A stretch of 64,000 nucleotides of DNA from an uncultured Erythrobacter sp. (lineage in GTDB: Bacteria > Pseudomonadota > Alphaproteobacteria > Sphingomonadales > Sphingomonadaceae): NCBI RefSeq assembly GCF_947497915.1, contig NZ_CANMIJ010000001.1:659501-723500 (forward strand). The letters are read 5' to 3'. A model generated the notes under the pieces. It did no database searches and was not told the DNA's origin. It worked only from the letters and a program-made list of their open reading frames with translations. Made by a program: the position numbers and the translations under genes. Below are positions 62,554 through 64,000 of the stretch, piece by piece (position 1 is the first letter of the stretch; every line of letters starts with the position of its first letter).

Positions 62554-63978
62554 CTATTTCACATCGGGTTCTTTGACACCGACGGCGATATTCGCGCGCG
62601 GTTGGTCCAACTCGTTACTGGCGACCGGATAGGCGCAGTAATCGGCAGCATAGAATGCCGCTGGCCGATGATTTCCTGATAGCCCGATGCCGCCAAATGG
62701 CGCCGAAGATGATGCGCCGTTGGTGGGACGGTTCCAATTGATGATCCCTGCGCGGACATTGGCCCAGAAACGGGCGTAATCTTCTGGCGATCCACCGATG
62801 AGCGACGCTGACAAGCCGAACCGTGTGTTGTTCGCCTCTGCAATAGCTGCATCAAGGTCGGCCACTCGGATAAGCTGCAAAATGGGGCCAAAAAGCTCAA
62901 TATCGGGGCGATCCGGAATGTCGGTCGTATCGATGATCCCTGGCGTCAAAAATGGTTTGTCGGGATCGGGACGGCGCAAATGTGTGATCGGCTTTCCGCC
63001 CGCCGTCACCAGCGCTAAGAAACTGTCGCCCAGCCTATCAGCAGTATCATTGTCGATCACAGGGCCCATGAAGGGCTGCGGATCATCCAATGGATTGCCA
63101 ACCAGCAGGCTCTTGGTCAGTTTCTTGAGCTCCTCAGTGATCGCATCGACCATGGAATCTACGACGATCAATCGCCGCGCGGCTGTGCAACGCTGGCCTG
63201 CCGTGGTGAAGGCACTCTGCACGATCAATGCGGCGGCATCTTTCACCAAAGGCGTATCTGTAATCACAATCGGATTATTGCCGCCCATTTCCAGCGCGAC
63301 AATTTTTCCCGGATTGGTCGCCAATTTGCGATTGATCGCGATTCCCGCCTGTGATGATCCTGTGAACAAGACCCCGTCAATACCCGGATGCGCGACCAGC
63401 GCTTTGCCTTCAGCAGGTCCGCCAATTACAAGCTGAACCACTCCGTCGGGAAAGCCGGCTTTGCGGAAACACTCAGTAAGCGCCGCGCCCACTGCGGGTG
63501 TTTTCTCCGATGGTTTGAACAGCACGACATTGCCAGCAATCAGCGCGGGGATCATGTGGCCATTCGGCAGGTGCGCGGGGAAGTTATACGGCCCCAGCAC
63601 CGCCATGGCGCCGTGCGGCTTATGACGCAAAGCAGCCGTGCCGTTGAGCGCGCTATCAAGCTTTTTCTTACCCGTGCGTTCAGCACATGCGGTTACCGAA
63701 ATATCGACCTTATTGATGACGGCTTCAACTTCGGTTTTGGCTTCCCACAAAGGCTTCCCGGCTTCGCGGGCGATCAATTCCGCAATGCCGTCTGCTTCGG
63801 CGCGGACTTCGTTGGCGAAACGGCGCGCAAGTTCCACTCTGTTGGCAAGCGGGCGGGCAGCCCATTCGGGAAAGGCGCGCCGGGCCGCGCTAACAGCTGA
63901 ATCGACATCGCCATGCTCGCCGCGCCACAATTCATCGCCGGTGGCAGGATCGTAGGAAATCAGCGTCGTTTCAGTCAC
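62554..63978 (-). CDS. astD: Succinylglutamate-semialdehyde dehydrogenase AstD
   Basis: AstD oxidises succinylglutamate semialdehyde in the arginine succinyltransferase pathway. The 474-aa aldehyde dehydrogenase has VLGPYNFPAHLPNGH, catalytic Glu in ALEMGGNNP, catalytic Cys in TAGQRCTAARR and the family-specific SSSAPFGGIGLSGNHRP. Its start is near the right edge; other ast genes, if present, lie beyond the window. Confidence 0.94.
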   Translation of the reverse strand: MTETTLISYDPATGDELWRGEHGDVDSAVSAARRAFPEWAARPLANRVELARRFANEVRAEADGIAELIAREAGKPLWEAKTEVEAVINKVDISVTACAERTGKKKLDSALNGTAALRHKPHGAMAVLGPYNFPAHLPNGHMIPALIAGNVVLFKPSEKTPAVGAALTECFRKAGFPDGVVQLVIGGPAEGKALVAHPGIDGVLFTGSSQAGIAINRKLATNPGKIVALEMGGNNPIVITDTPLVKDAAALIVQSAFTTAGQRCTAARRLIVVDSMVDAITEELKKLTKSLLVGNPLDDPQPFMGPVIDNDTADRLGDSFLALVTAGGKPITHLRRPDPDKPFLTPGIIDTTDIPDRPDIELFGPILQLIRVADLDAAIAEANNTRFGLSASLIGGSPEDYARFWANVRAGIINWNRPTNGASSSAPFGGIGLSGNHRPAAFYAADYCAYPVASNELDQPRANIAVGVKEPDVK

Positions 63979-64000
63979 TCTAGGAATCTTTCCCCATGTG

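Noticed and set aside
1..64000. tRNA, rRNA, CRISPR arrays, insertion sequences and prophage
   Set aside because: Read-through found no T-loop with a matching acceptor stem, no spaced direct repeats, no transposase or integrase, and no phage structural gene.

Overview
The window is a dense, mostly housekeeping stretch of an alphaproteobacterial chromosome. Family gene orders (hisG-hisD-nusB-thiL; pyrE-pdxJ-...-acpS-lepB-...-ruvX; ctaC-ctaD-ctaB-small ORF-ctaG-ctaE-DUF983-SURF1; bolA with a J-domain gene and cobS), many four-base gene overlaps and GC-rich codon use point to Sphingomonadales, most likely Erythrobacteraceae. That placement is inference from gene content and not from a database search. 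No tRNA, rRNA, CRISPR array, insertion sequence or prophage was recognised.

Layout. 0-18.6 kb: flavoprotein BaiN, an animal-type heme peroxidase, uvrC, an AT-richer islet with an unrecognised 282-aa gene, a small HTH protein, an AbgT transporter with a LysR regulator, a secreted dimeric-barrel protein, Fe-SOD, a carotenoid oxygenase, a tandem UspA protein, a divergent YgiC/YgiB-like pair, TesB, and a cupin/GNAT pair. 18.7-28 kb: proton-pumping pyrophosphatase, the his-nusB-thiL operon, DUF2332, an alpha/beta hydrolase with an SDR, and a Nudix/BolA pair. 28-37 kb: accessory-flavoured DNA with a J-domain gene, DUF1428, an MpaB-type oxygenase, a ChrR-like cupin, cobS without an adjacent cobT, PBP1A, two hotdog thioesterases, then an unrecognised three-gene operon of a 52-aa peptide gene, a beta-rich/helical protein and a cysteine-dioxygenase-like cupin. 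37-42 kb: the pyrE-to-ruvX operon on the minus strand. 42.2-48.7 kb: the complete aa3-type cytochrome oxidase and assembly operon. 48.8-53.5 kb: thrC, an rRNA-type methyltransferase, folB and moaA/moaD/moaE. 53.5-55.3 kb: an Fnr-type regulator, a gene with a perfect Fnr box in front of it, and a lipoprotein. 55.5-64 kb: rplU (with a histone-H1-like tail) and rpmA, GNAT, TetR, YgfZ, an ATP-grasp enzyme, pyrC, rarD, a lipoprotein and astD.

How it fits together. The organism appears to be an aerobic heterotroph that builds an aa3 oxidase, senses low oxygen through a four-cysteine Fnr protein, conserves energy from pyrophosphate with a probably K+-independent H+-PPase, and detoxifies oxygen species (SOD, peroxidase). 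Most interesting are the small-peptide/cupin operon at 34.9-37.0 kb, which looks like a peptide-modification or small-protein system of unknown function, and a 23-residue membrane micropeptide ORF converging on it.
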